Made by a program: the position numbers and the translations under genes
Shown: piece by piece, positions 15,697 through 23,943 of the stretch
How the letters are laid out: each line of letters opens with the position of its first letter
How positions within the stretch are numbered: position 1 is the first letter of the stretch
NCBI RefSeq assembly: GCF_002934685.1
Contig: NZ_NKHL01000102.1
Location: 11,237-75,236, forward strand
From: Pseudomonas bohemica
GTDB lineage: Bacteria; Pseudomonadota; Gammaproteobacteria; Pseudomonadales; Pseudomonadaceae
DNA length: 64,000 nucleotides
Direction of reading: 5' to 3'
The notes under the pieces: model-generated
Seen by the model: only the letters and a program-made list of their open reading frames with translations
Told to the model about the DNA's origin: nothing
The model's database searches: none

Positions 15697-17121
15697 TCAG
15701 GCTTTCAGTGGCACCAATCGTGGAGCGATCATGTTTTCAGGGCGCAGGATGTCGGCGAGCATCGCGTCGTCGAGCAAGCCTTCTTCGCGCACCAACTCCA
15801 GTACGCCACGGCCAGTTTCCAGGGCGACGCGAGCGATCCGGGTGGCGTTTTCGTAACCGATGTAGGGGTTTAGCGCGGTCACCAGGCCGATCGAATGTTC
15901 GACCAGTTCGCGGCAGCGCACTTCGTTGGCGGTAATGCCGACGATGCAGTGTTCACGCAGCATGTCCATGGCGCGTTGCAGCAGGCGGATAGAATCGAAG
16001 ATCTTGTAGGCGATCAGCGGCTCCATCACGTTCAGCTGCAGCTGACCGCCTTCGGCAGCGACGGTCAGGGCCAGGTCGTTGCCCATGATTTCGAAGGCGC
16101 ACATGTTCACGGCTTCCGGAATCACCGGATTCACTTTGCCCGGCATGATCGAGCTGCCCGGTTGGCGCGCTGGCAGGTTGATTTCATTGATGCCGGTGCG
16201 TGGGCCGCTGGACAACAGGCGCAGGTCGTTGCAGATCTTCGACAGCTTGACCGCCGTGCGCTTGAGCATGCCGGAGAACAGCACGAAGGCGCCCATGTCG
16301 GAGGTTGCTTCGATCAGGTCGGCTGCTGGCACCAATGGCTGGCCGCTGATGATCGCCAGACGCTCTACAGCCAGGTGTTGATAACCCGGGTCGGCGTTGA
16401 TGCCGGTACCGATGGCGGTGCCGCCCAGGTTTACTTCGGTCAGCAGCTCAGGCGCCAGGCTGCGCAGGCGGTTGAGGTCTTCGGTCAGCGTGGTGGCGAA
16501 GGCGCGGAATTCCTGGCCGAGTGTCATCGGCACGGCGTCCTGCAGCTGGGTACGGCCCATCTTCAGTACGTGGTTGAACTCCTGGCCCTTGGCCGCGAAC
16601 GCCTGAATCAGGCTGTCGAGGCTGGCGAGCAAGGCATCGTGCCCCAACAGCAGGCCCAGGCGAATGGCCGTCGGGTATGCGTCGTTGGTCGACTGCGCCA
16701 TGTTCACGTCGTTGTTCGGGTGCAGATATTTGTATTCGCCTTTGGCATGGCCCATCGCTTCGAGGGCGATGTTGGCGATGATTTCGTTGGCGTTCATGTT
16801 GGTGGACGTACCGGCGCCGCCCTGAATCATGTCGACCACGAACTGTTCGTGGAAATCACCGCGAATCAGACGTGCGCAGGCTTCGCTGATAGCGGCGTGC
16901 TTTTCGCTGCTCAAATGGCCCAACTGATGGTTCGCATCAGCGGCCGCCTGCTTGACCATGGCCAGACCGACAACCAGTTTCGGGTAATGCGAAATCGGAA
17001 CGCCGGAGAGGTGAAAGTTGTTCACCGCCCGCAGGGTCTGGATGCCGTAATACGCTTCAGCGGGTACTTCGAGAACGCCAAGCAGGTCTTTTTCGATGCG
17101 AAATGATGCAGCGCAGGACAT
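15697..17121 (-). CDS. aspA: Aspartate ammonia-lyase (aspartase)
   Basis: A 474-residue lyase that reversibly converts aspartate to fumarate and ammonia, feeding carbon to the TCA cycle. The superfamily signature GSSIMPGKVNPVIPE is present near residue 325, with GGAGTSTNMNANEIIAN and the TNDAYPTA segment at the active site. Length matches known aspartases (about 470-480). It starts at 17121 and is divergent from a LysR regulator 390 bases away, the same arrangement as in P. aeruginosa (PA5428/PA5429). A strong terminator follows. Fumarase class II is the main look-alike, but GGAGTSTNMN and the length favour aspartase. Confidence 0.95.
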   Translation of the reverse strand: MSCAASFRIEKDLLGVLEVPAEAYYGIQTLRAVNNFHLSGVPISHYPKLVVGLAMVKQAAADANHQLGHLSSEKHAAISEACARLIRGDFHEQFVVDMIQGGAGTSTNMNANEIIANIALEAMGHAKGEYKYLHPNNDVNMAQSTNDAYPTAIRLGLLLGHDALLASLDSLIQAFAAKGQEFNHVLKMGRTQLQDAVPMTLGQEFRAFATTLTEDLNRLRSLAPELLTEVNLGGTAIGTGINADPGYQHLAVERLAIISGQPLVPAADLIEATSDMGAFVLFSGMLKRTAVKLSKICNDLRLLSSGPRTGINEINLPARQPGSSIMPGKVNPVIPEAVNMCAFEIMGNDLALTVAAEGGQLQLNVMEPLIAYKIFDSIRLLQRAMDMLREHCIVGITANEVRCRELVEHSIGLVTALNPYIGYENATRIARVALETGRGVLELVREEGLLDDAMLADILRPENMIAPRLVPLKA

Positions 17122-17169
17122 GATAGAGAAAGTCTCAAGAGAGGCACGGACTAAGCCGGAACGCCTTTA

Positions 17170-17199
17170 ATACTAGGCTTGTGGGCGATTGCGAACCAA
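17170..17199 (-). promoter_or_regulatory. Candidate sigma70 promoter of aspA
   Basis: On the minus strand TTGGTT (plus 17194-17199) and TAGTAT (17170-17175) are separated by 18 bases, about 50 bases before the aspA start codon. The rest of the 390-base aspA-LysR gap holds a REP and no gene I can support. Confidence 0.4.
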
Positions 17200-17303
17200 T
17201 GCTGTTAAGCGCTAGCCTATGCACAAACGGCATAATGTTGATGTGACGTTAGGATTGGGCGAAGCGTGTGAGGCAGGTGGCAAGTACCTGACATGGGCCA
17301 ATT

Positions 17304-17399
17304 CCTGTGGGAGTTAGCTTGCTCACGAAGACTGACTTCCAGGCCCTACATCTGATGTGGATGTACTGGCGTATCCGTGAACAAGCTCACTTCCTCAGG
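17304..17399. repeat. REP pair (GTGGGAGTTAGCTTGCTCACGAAG family)
   Basis: CCTGTGGGAGTTAGCTTGCTCACG at the left is inverted at the right as CGTGAACAAGCTCACTTCCTCAGG. It sits in the intergenic region between divergent aspA and the LysR gene. Confidence 0.65.
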
Positions 17400-17511
17400 T
17401 TTTCAGTCGTTTGATAAATCAGGGCCCTGTCTCATGTTTGATGACCGCAAGTTCCGATCGCAGCACGGTCCCTAGCCGAAATATTGCAAGGCAGTCCCGC
17501 GGGAGGACACG

Positions 17512-18420
17512 ATGAACCTGGAAAGCAAATGGCTGGAAGACTTCAGCGCCTTGGCCGCGACCCGCAGCTTTTCTCAGGCAGCCGAGCGGCGATTCGTGAC
17601 GCAACCGGCGTTCAGTCGGCGGATTCGCAGCCTGGAAGCTGCGCTGGGGCTGCAACTGGTCAATCGTTCACGCACGCCGATCGAGCTGACAGCGGCGGGG
17701 CAGTTGTTCCTGGTCACCGCTCGGACGGTGGTCGATCAGCTCGGCGAAGTGCTGCGCCATCTGCATCATCTGGAAAGCGGGCAGGGCGAGGTGATGCAGA
17801 TTGCAGCCGCGCACTCCCTGGCCTTGAGCTTCTTCCCGCGCTGGATTGCGCAGTTGCGAAATGAAGGCTTGAACATCGCCACGCGTCTGGTCGCCACCAA
17901 CGTCGGCGACGCCGTGCACGCGCTGCGTGAAGGCGGCTGCGACTTGATGCTGGCGTTCTATGACCCCGATGCTGCGCTGCAAATGGACGCCGAAATCTTC
18001 CCGTCGTTGCACTTGGGCATGACGGAAATGCTGCCCGTTTGCTCGACCGACGCCGAGGGCAAGCCGTTGTTCGATCTGGAAGGCGAACACAGCGTGCCAC
18101 TGCTGGCGTACAGCGCCGGTGCGTTTCTCGGGCGCTCGGTCAATCTGTTGCTGCGCCAGCGCAACCTACGGTTTACCACGGTGTACGAGACTGCCATGGC
18201 CGATAGCCTCAAAGGCATGGCCCTGCAGGGACTGGGTATTGCGTGGGTGCCCCGGCTCAGTATTGCTGCCGAGCTTGAGCGCGGTGAGCTGGTGATTTGT
18301 GGCGGGGCTCAATGGCATGTGCCGCTGGAAATTCGCCTGTATCGCTGCGCCCTCGTGCGCAAGGCTAACGTGCGGCTGTTGTGGCGCAAGCTCGAAGGCG
18401 GTGCGGCACAGAGCGGTTGA
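17512..18420 (+). CDS. LysR-family transcriptional regulator (HypT/YjiE-like)
   Basis: A 302-residue LysR regulator. The N-terminal helix-turn-helix is clear (WLEDFSALAATRSFSQAAERRFVTQPAFSRRIRSLE), the rest is a periplasmic-binding-protein-like effector domain. The wording of the N-terminus and of the FLGRSVN region resembles the HypT (YjiE) subgroup, whose E. coli member responds to hypochlorite; I do not claim this function here. It is divergent from aspA, so control of aspartase is possible. The start at 17512 follows GGGAGGA at a good distance. Confidence 0.88.
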   Translation: MNLESKWLEDFSALAATRSFSQAAERRFVTQPAFSRRIRSLEAALGLQLVNRSRTPIELTAAGQLFLVTARTVVDQLGEVLRHLHHLESGQGEVMQIAAAHSLALSFFPRWIAQLRNEGLNIATRLVATNVGDAVHALREGGCDLMLAFYDPDAALQMDAEIFPSLHLGMTEMLPVCSTDAEGKPLFDLEGEHSVPLLAYSAGAFLGRSVNLLLRQRNLRFTTVYETAMADSLKGMALQGLGIAWVPRLSIAAELERGELVICGGAQWHVPLEIRLYRCALVRKANVRLLWRKLEGGAAQSG

Positions 18421-18502
18421 TCGCCTGAGCGAATTGAGCTTTTGTTTTCGATCCCTTAGGCTGGCCGCCTGCAAGGGTTACCAGGTTCAAGGGACTGAGT
18501 GG

Positions 18503-18928
18503 ATGTCGAAGTTTTACGAGTATTTCAAGGAAAACATGGACGCTCTTGGACTGCCTGCCCCCGCGTCGCTGTTTGGCACCCTGTCTGCGGCCACCGCTAC
18601 CGCCGGCACGTTGTTGACCCAGATCGACAAGTTCGGCAAGACCGTCACCGTGGGTGAAGCGATCGGTGCCGGCACACGCCTGGAGCAGCTGGGTGTCATC
18701 GCAGCCTGCTCCGCCGGATTCTATGTAGGCGCGGTAATTGGCAGCATTGCGGTCGCCACAGGGCGTTCGCTCGCCGGCGGCACATCGATTTCCGACGTGC
18801 TTTCCATGGCCCGCACCCACAACCTCGACCGCCAGTGGCTCAGTGCCTGCCTGATCAAGTTTCCGGGAATTTATAAGCCTGAAGTGCAAGGCAAGCTTCA
18901 CTACCGTCAGGCGATGGTGATCGTATGA
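18503..18928 (+). CDS. Conserved small hydrophobic protein, unknown function
   Basis: A 141-residue protein I do not assign to a known family. It starts MSKFYEYFKENMDALGLP and is rich in small residues. The segment LGVIAACSAGFYVGAVIGSIAVATG (about residues 68-92) is a glycine/alanine-rich likely membrane helix; the ends are more polar and the last 40 residues contain HNLDRQWLSACLIKFPGIY. The ATG at 18503 follows a GGGACTGAG stretch; the open frame extends back into the LysR gene but without a better start. Its stop overlaps the start of the next 55-residue membrane protein by ATGA, so the two are translationally coupled. Possible roles such as a membrane complex or toxin/immunity pair are speculation. 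Confidence 0.75.
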   Translation: MSKFYEYFKENMDALGLPAPASLFGTLSAATATAGTLLTQIDKFGKTVTVGEAIGAGTRLEQLGVIAACSAGFYVGAVIGSIAVATGRSLAGGTSISDVLSMARTHNLDRQWLSACLIKFPGIYKPEVQGKLHYRQAMVIV

Positions 18929-19092
18929 AAGATTCCTTCTCGTTGCTGCTTGCTGGCGTGGTTATCGCCGTGGTCGCCTGGGGCTTCTGGCACTTTCTTG
19001 GGGCCGATGGTTTTGCGGTGCTGAATATCGTGGCGCTGGTGCTATTGGTTGCTGATAACTTTAGGCTGCGCCGCCAGTTGAAGCGCCCCTGA
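18925..19092 (+). CDS. Small two-helix membrane protein, unknown function
   Basis: A 55-residue protein starting at the ATG of an ATGA overlap with the preceding gene and ending at TGA 19090-19092. Residues 6-24 (SLLLAGVVIAVVAWGFWHF) and 29-43 (GFAVLNIVALVLLVA) are hydrophobic, and the tail NFRLRRQLKRP is basic, consistent with a two-helix inner-membrane hairpin with positively charged ends in the cytoplasm. Coding is supported by the exact overlap, an uninterrupted frame and third-position GC like the neighbours. Function unknown. Confidence 0.65.
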   Translation: MKDSFSLLLAGVVIAVVAWGFWHFLGADGFAVLNIVALVLLVADNFRLRRQLKRP

Positions 19093-19261
19093 TCCGGCGT
19101 TCTAGCCACTGGCTTGGCGGCGAGCTTTCCGAGCCCTGAAAAGCTCGCTGTCAGGGCGGCTCCGACCGTGCGCCCGGCATCCTTTTGTGTTTGACTCGAA
19201 AGTCAGCGAAGTCGCGGTTTCCAGCCCGGATAGAAGGTCTATTTATCCGCGATCTTTGCGG

Positions 19262-19267
19262 TATACT
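19262..19267 (+). promoter_or_regulatory. Candidate -10 element (TATACT) of purEK
   Basis: TATACT is a good -10 hexamer 117 bases before the purE start; no convincing -35 is seen at 17 bases, though the upstream sequence is AT-rich (CTATTTATCC). Transcription would begin near 19274, upstream of the terminator-like hairpin in the leader. Confidence 0.4.
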
Positions 19268-19309
19268 GCGCGGCCTTTGGCCGGTTGCACTGGTCATAAT
19301 TCGTACGAC

Positions 19310-19346
19310 AAGCCACGCCGGTTTTCCCGCGTGGCTTCTTGTTTTT
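19310..19346 (+). terminator. Terminator-like hairpin in the purE leader (possible attenuator)
   Basis: AAGCCACGC (19310-19318) pairs perfectly with GCGTGGCTT (19329-19337) and is followed by CTTGTTTTT (19338-19346). It lies between the likely purE promoter and its start codon in plus orientation, 38 bases before the ATG. It could end upstream transcription or act as a regulated attenuator of purEK. Confidence 0.6.
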
Positions 19347-19383
19347 AGACGCGCCTGCGGGCGCCCGATGAAGAGGCACGACG

Positions 19384-19875
19384 ATGAGCGCACTGGTTGG
19401 CGTGATCATGGGCTCCAAGTCCGATTGGTCCACCCTTAGCCACACCGCCGACATGCTGGAAAAGCTCGGCATTCCGTACGAAGTCAAGGTGGTGTCGGCC
19501 CATCGCACGCCGGACCTGCTGTTCCAGTACGCCGAAGACGCCGAAGGGCGTGGCATCGAGGTGATCATCGCCGGTGCGGGTGGTGCCGCTCACCTGCCGG
19601 GCATGTGCGCTGCCAAGACTCACCTGCCTGTATTGGGCGTGCCGGTGCAGTCTTCGATGCTGTCGGGTGTCGACTCGCTGCTCTCCATCGTGCAAATGCC
19701 TGCTGGCATTCCGGTCGCGACCCTGGCCATCGGCAAAGCTGGCGCGATCAACGCCGCATTGTTGTCAGCCAGCATCCTGGGCGCCAAGCACCCGCAGTTC
19801 CACGCAGTGCTGAAAAAATTCCGCACTGAGCAGACAGACAGCGTTCTGGACAATCCAGACCCACGCGAGGCCTGA
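19384..19875 (+). CDS. purE: N5-carboxyaminoimidazole ribonucleotide mutase
   Basis: A 163-residue enzyme of de novo purine synthesis that rearranges N5-CAIR to CAIR. It shows the PurE motifs [12 protein letters not shown] (phosphate binding), [15 protein letters not shown] and [15 protein letters not shown], and [41 protein letters not shown]; length is normal. An AAGAGG ribosome site precedes the ATG. It is followed after seven bases by purK, so both steps are made from one mRNA. Confidence 0.97.
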   Translation: MSALVGVIMGSKSDWSTLSHTADMLEKLGIPYEVKVVSAHRTPDLLFQYAEDAEGRGIEVIIAGAGGAAHLPGMCAAKTHLPVLGVPVQSSMLSGVDSLLSIVQMPAGIPVATLAIGKAGAINAALLSASILGAKHPQFHAVLKKFRTEQTDSVLDNPDPREA

Positions 19876-19882
19876 GGTTTTC

Positions 19883-20965
19883 ATGAAGATCGGCGTAATC
19901 GGTGGCGGCCAGCTCGGTCGCATGTTGGCTCTGGCGGGCACCCCGCTGGGAATGAACTTCGCCTTTCTCGATCCTGCACCGGACGCCTGCGCCGCTGCGT
20001 TGGGCGAGCATCTGCGTGCCGATTACGGCGATCAGGATCACTTGCGTCAGCTGGCTGATGAAGTGGATCTGGTGACCTTCGAATTCGAAAGCGTGCCGGC
20101 TGAAACCGTGGCCTTCCTTTCGCAGTTCGTGCCGGTGTATCCGAGCGCCGAAGCCTTGCGTATCGCCCGTGATCGCTGGTTCGAAAAGAGCTTGTTCAAG
20201 GACCTGGGCATCCCGACCCCTGCCTTCGCCGACATTCAGTCGCAGGCTGACCTGGACGCCGCTGTTGCCAGCATCGGCCTGCCTGCGGTACTGAAAACCC
20301 GCACCCTGGGCTATGACGGCAAGGGCCAGAAGGTCCTGCGTACACAGGAAGATGTAGTCGACACGTTCGCCGAACTGGGCAGCGTGCCGTGCCTGCTGGA
20401 AGGCTTCGTGCCGTTCACCGGCGAAGTTTCGCTGATCGCCGTGCGCGCCCGCGACGGCGAAACCCGCTTCTATCCGCTGGTGCATAACACCCACGACAGC
20501 GGCATCCTGCGTCTGTCAATTGCCAGTACCGAGCATCCGCTTCAGGCTCTGGCCGAAGACTATGCCGGTCGTGTGCTCAAGCAGCTTAATTACGTGGGCG
20601 TGTTGGCGTTCGAGTTCTTCGAAGTCGATGGCGGCTTGAAAGCCAACGAAATCGCCCCGCGCGTTCACAACTCCGGTCACTGGACCACCGAAGGCGCCGA
20701 ATGCAGCCAGTTCGAAAACCACCTGCGCGCCGTTGCCGGCCTGCCGCTGGGCTCAACCGCCAAAGTAGGCGAAAGCGCCATGCTCAACTTCATAGGTGAA
20801 GTGCCGACCGTTGAGCAGGTCATCGCCATCGACGACTGCCATCTGCATCACTACGGCAAGGCCTTCAAGGCCGGCCGCAAGGTAGGTCACGCCACCGTCC
20901 GCAGCAAAGACCGCGCGACGCTTGACCGTCAGGTGAAGCTGGTTGAGGCGTTGATCAAGGATTGA
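19883..20965 (+). CDS. purK: N5-carboxyaminoimidazole ribonucleotide synthase
   Basis: A 360-residue ATP-grasp enzyme that makes N5-CAIR from AIR, bicarbonate and ATP, supplying PurE. It begins MKIGVIGGGQLGRMLALAG with a dinucleotide-fold-like loop, and carries LKTRTLGYDGKGQ, the ATP-grasp glycine-rich region, and EIAPRVHNSGHWT near residue 255, which binds metal and AIR. It follows purE by seven bases with its own ribosome site (GAGGTTTTC). Terminator not seen; a REP follows. Confidence 0.96.
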   Translation: MKIGVIGGGQLGRMLALAGTPLGMNFAFLDPAPDACAAALGEHLRADYGDQDHLRQLADEVDLVTFEFESVPAETVAFLSQFVPVYPSAEALRIARDRWFEKSLFKDLGIPTPAFADIQSQADLDAAVASIGLPAVLKTRTLGYDGKGQKVLRTQEDVVDTFAELGSVPCLLEGFVPFTGEVSLIAVRARDGETRFYPLVHNTHDSGILRLSIASTEHPLQALAEDYAGRVLKQLNYVGVLAFEFFEVDGGLKANEIAPRVHNSGHWTTEGAECSQFENHLRAVAGLPLGSTAKVGESAMLNFIGEVPTVEQVIAIDDCHLHHYGKAFKAGRKVGHATVRSKDRATLDRQVKLVEALIKD

Positions 20966-20989
20966 TCAGCGGGCGTTTGCGTTGTTCCT

Positions 20990-21080
20990 TGTAGGAGCGC
21001 GCTTGCCCGCAATGGCGGTGTGTCAGGCGCTCATGTTGTCGGAGACAAATTGCCAACGCGGGCAAGCGCACTCCTGCAAG
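20990..21080. repeat. REP pair (GGAGCGCGCTTGCCCGC family)
   Basis: TGTAGGAGCGCGCTTGCCCGCAATGGCGG is inverted at the right as CGCGGGCAAGCGCACTCCTGCA. It occupies the gap between purK and the small membrane-protein gene. Confidence 0.75.
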
Positions 21081-21188
21081 CTCGTGTTGTTTTCCCATTG
21101 AACCATTCCCTCCCCACACCCCTCTCATAGCGTGTTGCCAATAGCCGACTAGGCTTTGGCATATTCATTCAAAACAGAGGGACATGGC

Positions 21189-21434
21189 ATGGGAATCATT
21201 GGAACCATCTTCATCGGCCTCATCGTGGGTCTGTTGGCTCGCTTTCTGAAGCCGGGCGACGACAGCATGGGCTGGATAATGACCATTATTCTGGGTATCG
21301 CCGGCTCTCTGGTGGCGACCTATGGTGGCCAGGCGCTGGGCATTTATCAGGCAGGCGAGGGCGCAGGTTTCCTTGGCGCGCTGGTCGGCGCGGTCGTCCT
21401 GTTGGTGATATACGGCTTGATCAAAAAGAAATGA
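21189..21434 (+). CDS. GlsB/YeaQ/YmgE-family membrane protein
   Basis: An 81-residue, very hydrophobic, glycine-rich protein of the transglycosylase-associated (YeaQ/YmgE/GlsB) family, found in the inner membrane and often stress-induced. It has GIIGTIFIGLIVGLLARFLKPG, a central MGWIMTIILGIAGSLVATYGGQALG and a third hydrophobic segment FLGALVGAVVLLVIYGLIKKK. The ATG at 21189 follows GAGGGAC; the longer frame from 21156 has a non-family start. The 3' end overlaps an open frame of the next gene, but that gene's real start is at 21515. Molecular function is unknown. Confidence 0.88.
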   Translation: MGIIGTIFIGLIVGLLARFLKPGDDSMGWIMTIILGIAGSLVATYGGQALGIYQAGEGAGFLGALVGAVVLLVIYGLIKKK

Positions 21435-21514
21435 AAGTGAATCTGGCCCTCTGCGCTAATGCGGCGCGGAGGGCTAGAATGCGCGGCACTCAAGCCCGCC
21501 TACCGAGCACCTCA

Positions 21515-22051
21515 ATGCGTCGTATCCTCCTCGTTTTCCTGCTGCTGGTCTGTGGACTGGCACGCGCCGCTGATTTGCCTGAAACCGACTGGCTCGAACT
21601 GATGCCCAAGTCGGACCAGAAAGCGCTCGAAGCCATGCCCGAAATCGACCACAACTCTCCGGAAGCCCAGGGTACGTTCGACAGCAAGGGCGGTTTGAAG
21701 CAGAGCAAGGGCTTGCCTGCCGTGATGTATTCGACCAAGACCGTTGCGACCATGGACGGCAAGAACATTCGCCTGGGTGGCTACCCGGTTCCGCTCGAAA
21801 CCGACGCCAAGGGTCACAGTACGCTGTTCTTCCTGGTACCGTACCCAGGCGCCTGCATCCACGTCCCGCCACCGCCGCCTAACCAATTGGTACTGGTGCG
21901 CTACCCCAAAGGCCTGAAAATCGACGACATCTACACGCCGTTGTGGGTCATCGGCACGCTGAAAGTCGAGAAGGTCAGCAATGATCTGGCCGATGCGGCC
22001 TATGCGCTGGACGCGGCGAAGGTAAGGGTGGTGACTGAGGCGGATCTGTAA
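21515..22051 (+). CDS. DUF3299-family exported protein
   Basis: A 178-residue protein with a signal peptide (MRRILLVFLLLVCGLARAA) followed by DLPETDWLELMPKSD, a typical start of DUF3299 proteins. The conserved region includes VRLGGYPVPLE-like text (IRLGGYPVPLETDAKG), FFLVPYPGACIHVPPPPPNQLVLV and the end VWVIGTLKVE-like block. The cysteine in PYPGACIHVPPPP is family-conserved; the domain may bind something outside the membrane, but the function is unknown. It begins 80 bases after the YeaQ-like gene. Family identification is from memory of the motif. Confidence 0.8.
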   Translation: MRRILLVFLLLVCGLARAADLPETDWLELMPKSDQKALEAMPEIDHNSPEAQGTFDSKGGLKQSKGLPAVMYSTKTVATMDGKNIRLGGYPVPLETDAKGHSTLFFLVPYPGACIHVPPPPPNQLVLVRYPKGLKIDDIYTPLWVIGTLKVEKVSNDLADAAYALDAAKVRVVTEADL

Positions 22052-22064
22052 GACGACGCGACCC

Positions 22065-22155
22065 CTGCAGGAATGCGCTTGCCCGCCATTGGTGGGTATG
22101 CGATCGATATGTTGTCAGGCACATCGCAATCGCGGGCAAAGAGCGCTCCTACAAG
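22065..22155. repeat. REP pair (GCGCTTGCCCGCCATTGG family)
   Basis: CTGCAGGAATGCGCTTGCCCGCCATTGG pairs with the inverted copy CGCAATCGCGGGCAAAGAGCGCTCCTACAAG. It lies between the convergent DUF3299 and mutarotase genes. Confidence 0.65.
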
Positions 22156-22162
22156 TTAGCGG

Positions 22163-23086
22163 TCATTCGTCGGTCAATGGCTCGGCCCAGATACTCACGC
22201 CCATCACATGCATGTCCTGGGGCTTGAGCGTCACGATATCCCTCATGACATTCGCCGTCTCGACGCACACCATGCCCTTCCAGCCATCGGCTTCCATGTC
22301 GCTGAAGGTCTTGGTCTTCTCGATCCACGGGTTCCAGACCACTGATGATTTCGAGCCAACGGTCTGGATCCGAATCCTGCGTTTCCACTCAGGGTCAACG
22401 ATGGAAATCAGGTCGGGTGTGTCTTGATAGATACGATCCGTCTCACCGGTGAACGTAATGTCACCCGCCTGCACGTTCACGGTATCCCAACTTTCCAGGG
22501 TATTCAGGTAACTCACACCGTCCAGGCCCTCGATGCTGACCTGATGCACGTCGCTGACGGCGAAATAGCTATGCAGCGCCTGGCTCAGCGTGACGTCTTC
22601 AGGGCCGGCGTTGAAGCTGATCAGGCTGACGTTCAACGCAGCGTCCATGCGAATCTGCAGCTTCACACCGACCGTGTGTGGCCAGCCCGGCAGATGACCT
22701 TCGGCCTTGGGTTGAATGAATTCGACGATCAGCGCATCGCCATCTTCGCCCATGCCCATCAGCTCCCAGTCGATCGCCCGGACTTCGCCGTGCGCGTTCG
22801 CCGGTTCGCTGCTCCGGCGCATGTCCTGCACGCTTTGCGGGTTGCGCTGGAAATTACCGAACCACGGCCAGCACACCGGCATGCCGCCGCGGATAGCCTT
22901 GCCGTGCTTGAACACCGCGCCCGGGTTGGACCAGATTAAGGGCTGATCGCCTTCGATTTGATAGCTGATGACGTGCGCGCCCTGCTGGGCGACCACCAGT
23001 TCGGCCTGACCGTGGCGAATACGCCAGCAATTGAGCTCACCGAGCTGGATGGATTCGACTTCTGGCGTAGGCATAGGGGTACTCAC
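22163..23086 (-). CDS. D-hexose-6-phosphate mutarotase (aldose 1-epimerase family)
   Basis: A 307-residue YeaD-like aldose epimerase that interconverts the alpha and beta anomers of glucose-6-phosphate and related sugars. The motifs IRGGMPVCWPWFG (residues 66-78), SYFAVSDV, and NPWIEKTKTFSDMEADGWKGMVCVETANV near the C-terminus are typical of the YeaD branch. The start ATG at 23086 gives the usual length. It is not obviously in an operon; the thioesterase gene lies 77 bases upstream on the same strand. Confidence 0.9.
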   Translation of the reverse strand: MSTPMPTPEVESIQLGELNCWRIRHGQAELVVAQQGAHVISYQIEGDQPLIWSNPGAVFKHGKAIRGGMPVCWPWFGNFQRNPQSVQDMRRSSEPANAHGEVRAIDWELMGMGEDGDALIVEFIQPKAEGHLPGWPHTVGVKLQIRMDAALNVSLISFNAGPEDVTLSQALHSYFAVSDVHQVSIEGLDGVSYLNTLESWDTVNVQAGDITFTGETDRIYQDTPDLISIVDPEWKRRIRIQTVGSKSSVVWNPWIEKTKTFSDMEADGWKGMVCVETANVMRDIVTLKPQDMHVMGVSIWAEPLTDE

Positions 23087-23163
23087 TCAAAGGACAGTGA
23101 CTGAATCTGACTGTGCCAAGCTTGATGAGTTTACTGCGCGATGCCAAGTGCGATGAAGCCGGT

Positions 23164-23565
23164 TCAGCGCCGGGCAGGAACCGAGCGGGTGCGACCGCTG
23201 CCATCGATAGCGACGAAAACGAATACCGCCTCAGTGACCTTGCGCCATTCACTGGACAGCGGATCGTCGCTCCAGACCTCGACCATCATCTGGATCGAGC
23301 TGCGGCCGATTTCCAGGGTCTGGGTATAGAAGGACAGCTGCGCGCCCACGGCCACCGGGACCAGGAACGCCATGCGATCGATGGCAACGGTTGCCACGCG
23401 TCCGCCTGCAACCTTGCTGGCCATTGCTGTACCGGCCAGGTCCATCTGCGCCACCAGCCATCCGCCATAAATGTCGCCAAAGCCGTTGGTTTCCCGTGGC
23501 AGTGCAGTGATTTGCAAGGCGAGATCGCCCTGCGGAATTGGATCTTCCTGTTCAAGTTCGTTCAT
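23164..23565 (-). CDS. Acyl-CoA thioesterase (YciA type)
   Basis: A 133-residue hotdog-fold thioesterase hydrolysing acyl-CoA to free acid and CoA. The family residues are visible: DIYGGWLVAQMDLAG (asparagine/aspartate catalytic region), GRVATVAIDRMAFLVPVAVGAQLSFYT and a C-terminal VTEAVFVFVAID. The ATG at 23565 (with AGGG-like site CCTTAA.. on the complement, i.e. TTAAGG in the leader) gives the normal size; the frame extends to 23595 without a family-like start. It is transcribed toward the mutarotase gene. Upstream, 378 bases to the next gene contain no feature I can support beyond likely promoters. Confidence 0.88.
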   Translation of the reverse strand: MNELEQEDPIPQGDLALQITALPRETNGFGDIYGGWLVAQMDLAGTAMASKVAGGRVATVAIDRMAFLVPVAVGAQLSFYTQTLEIGRSSIQMMVEVWSDDPLSSEWRKVTEAVFVFVAIDGSGRTRSVPARR

Positions 23566-23943
23566 TAAGGGGTCCCTCTGACCCATGACTCTCAAGTCTT
23601 CTTTACGTTAATTAGGGAAACTCTGCGAAAACGACTTGGGTAAATGGTTTCGCACAAATTCCCTGAGAGACCGATTGAGTCGCGGTCGCCAAGTATATCG
23701 GCCGTAAGACCTTCCTACGACCGCCCGGTCTCGATTTCGCATCACGCGCATTGCAATCCATGTGCATCGGCGCGCAATTTGCTATCGTGCCGGACCGATT
23801 TGGCGCACTACGCCGGTATTGGCACGCAATTTTGATGCCCGATCAACGCTTCGAGTCGATAAATCGCGTGCACAGCCATTACCCATGGCTGCATCGCAAC
23901 TGATCATTCGTCCCGAGAGAGCCTCAAAAGAGAAGCCATTGTC

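Noticed and set aside
23815..23840. Sigma-54-like TTGGCACG before the MHS transporter
   Set aside because: The -24 element looks good but the -12 position reads TTTGAT with no GC, so it does not fit.
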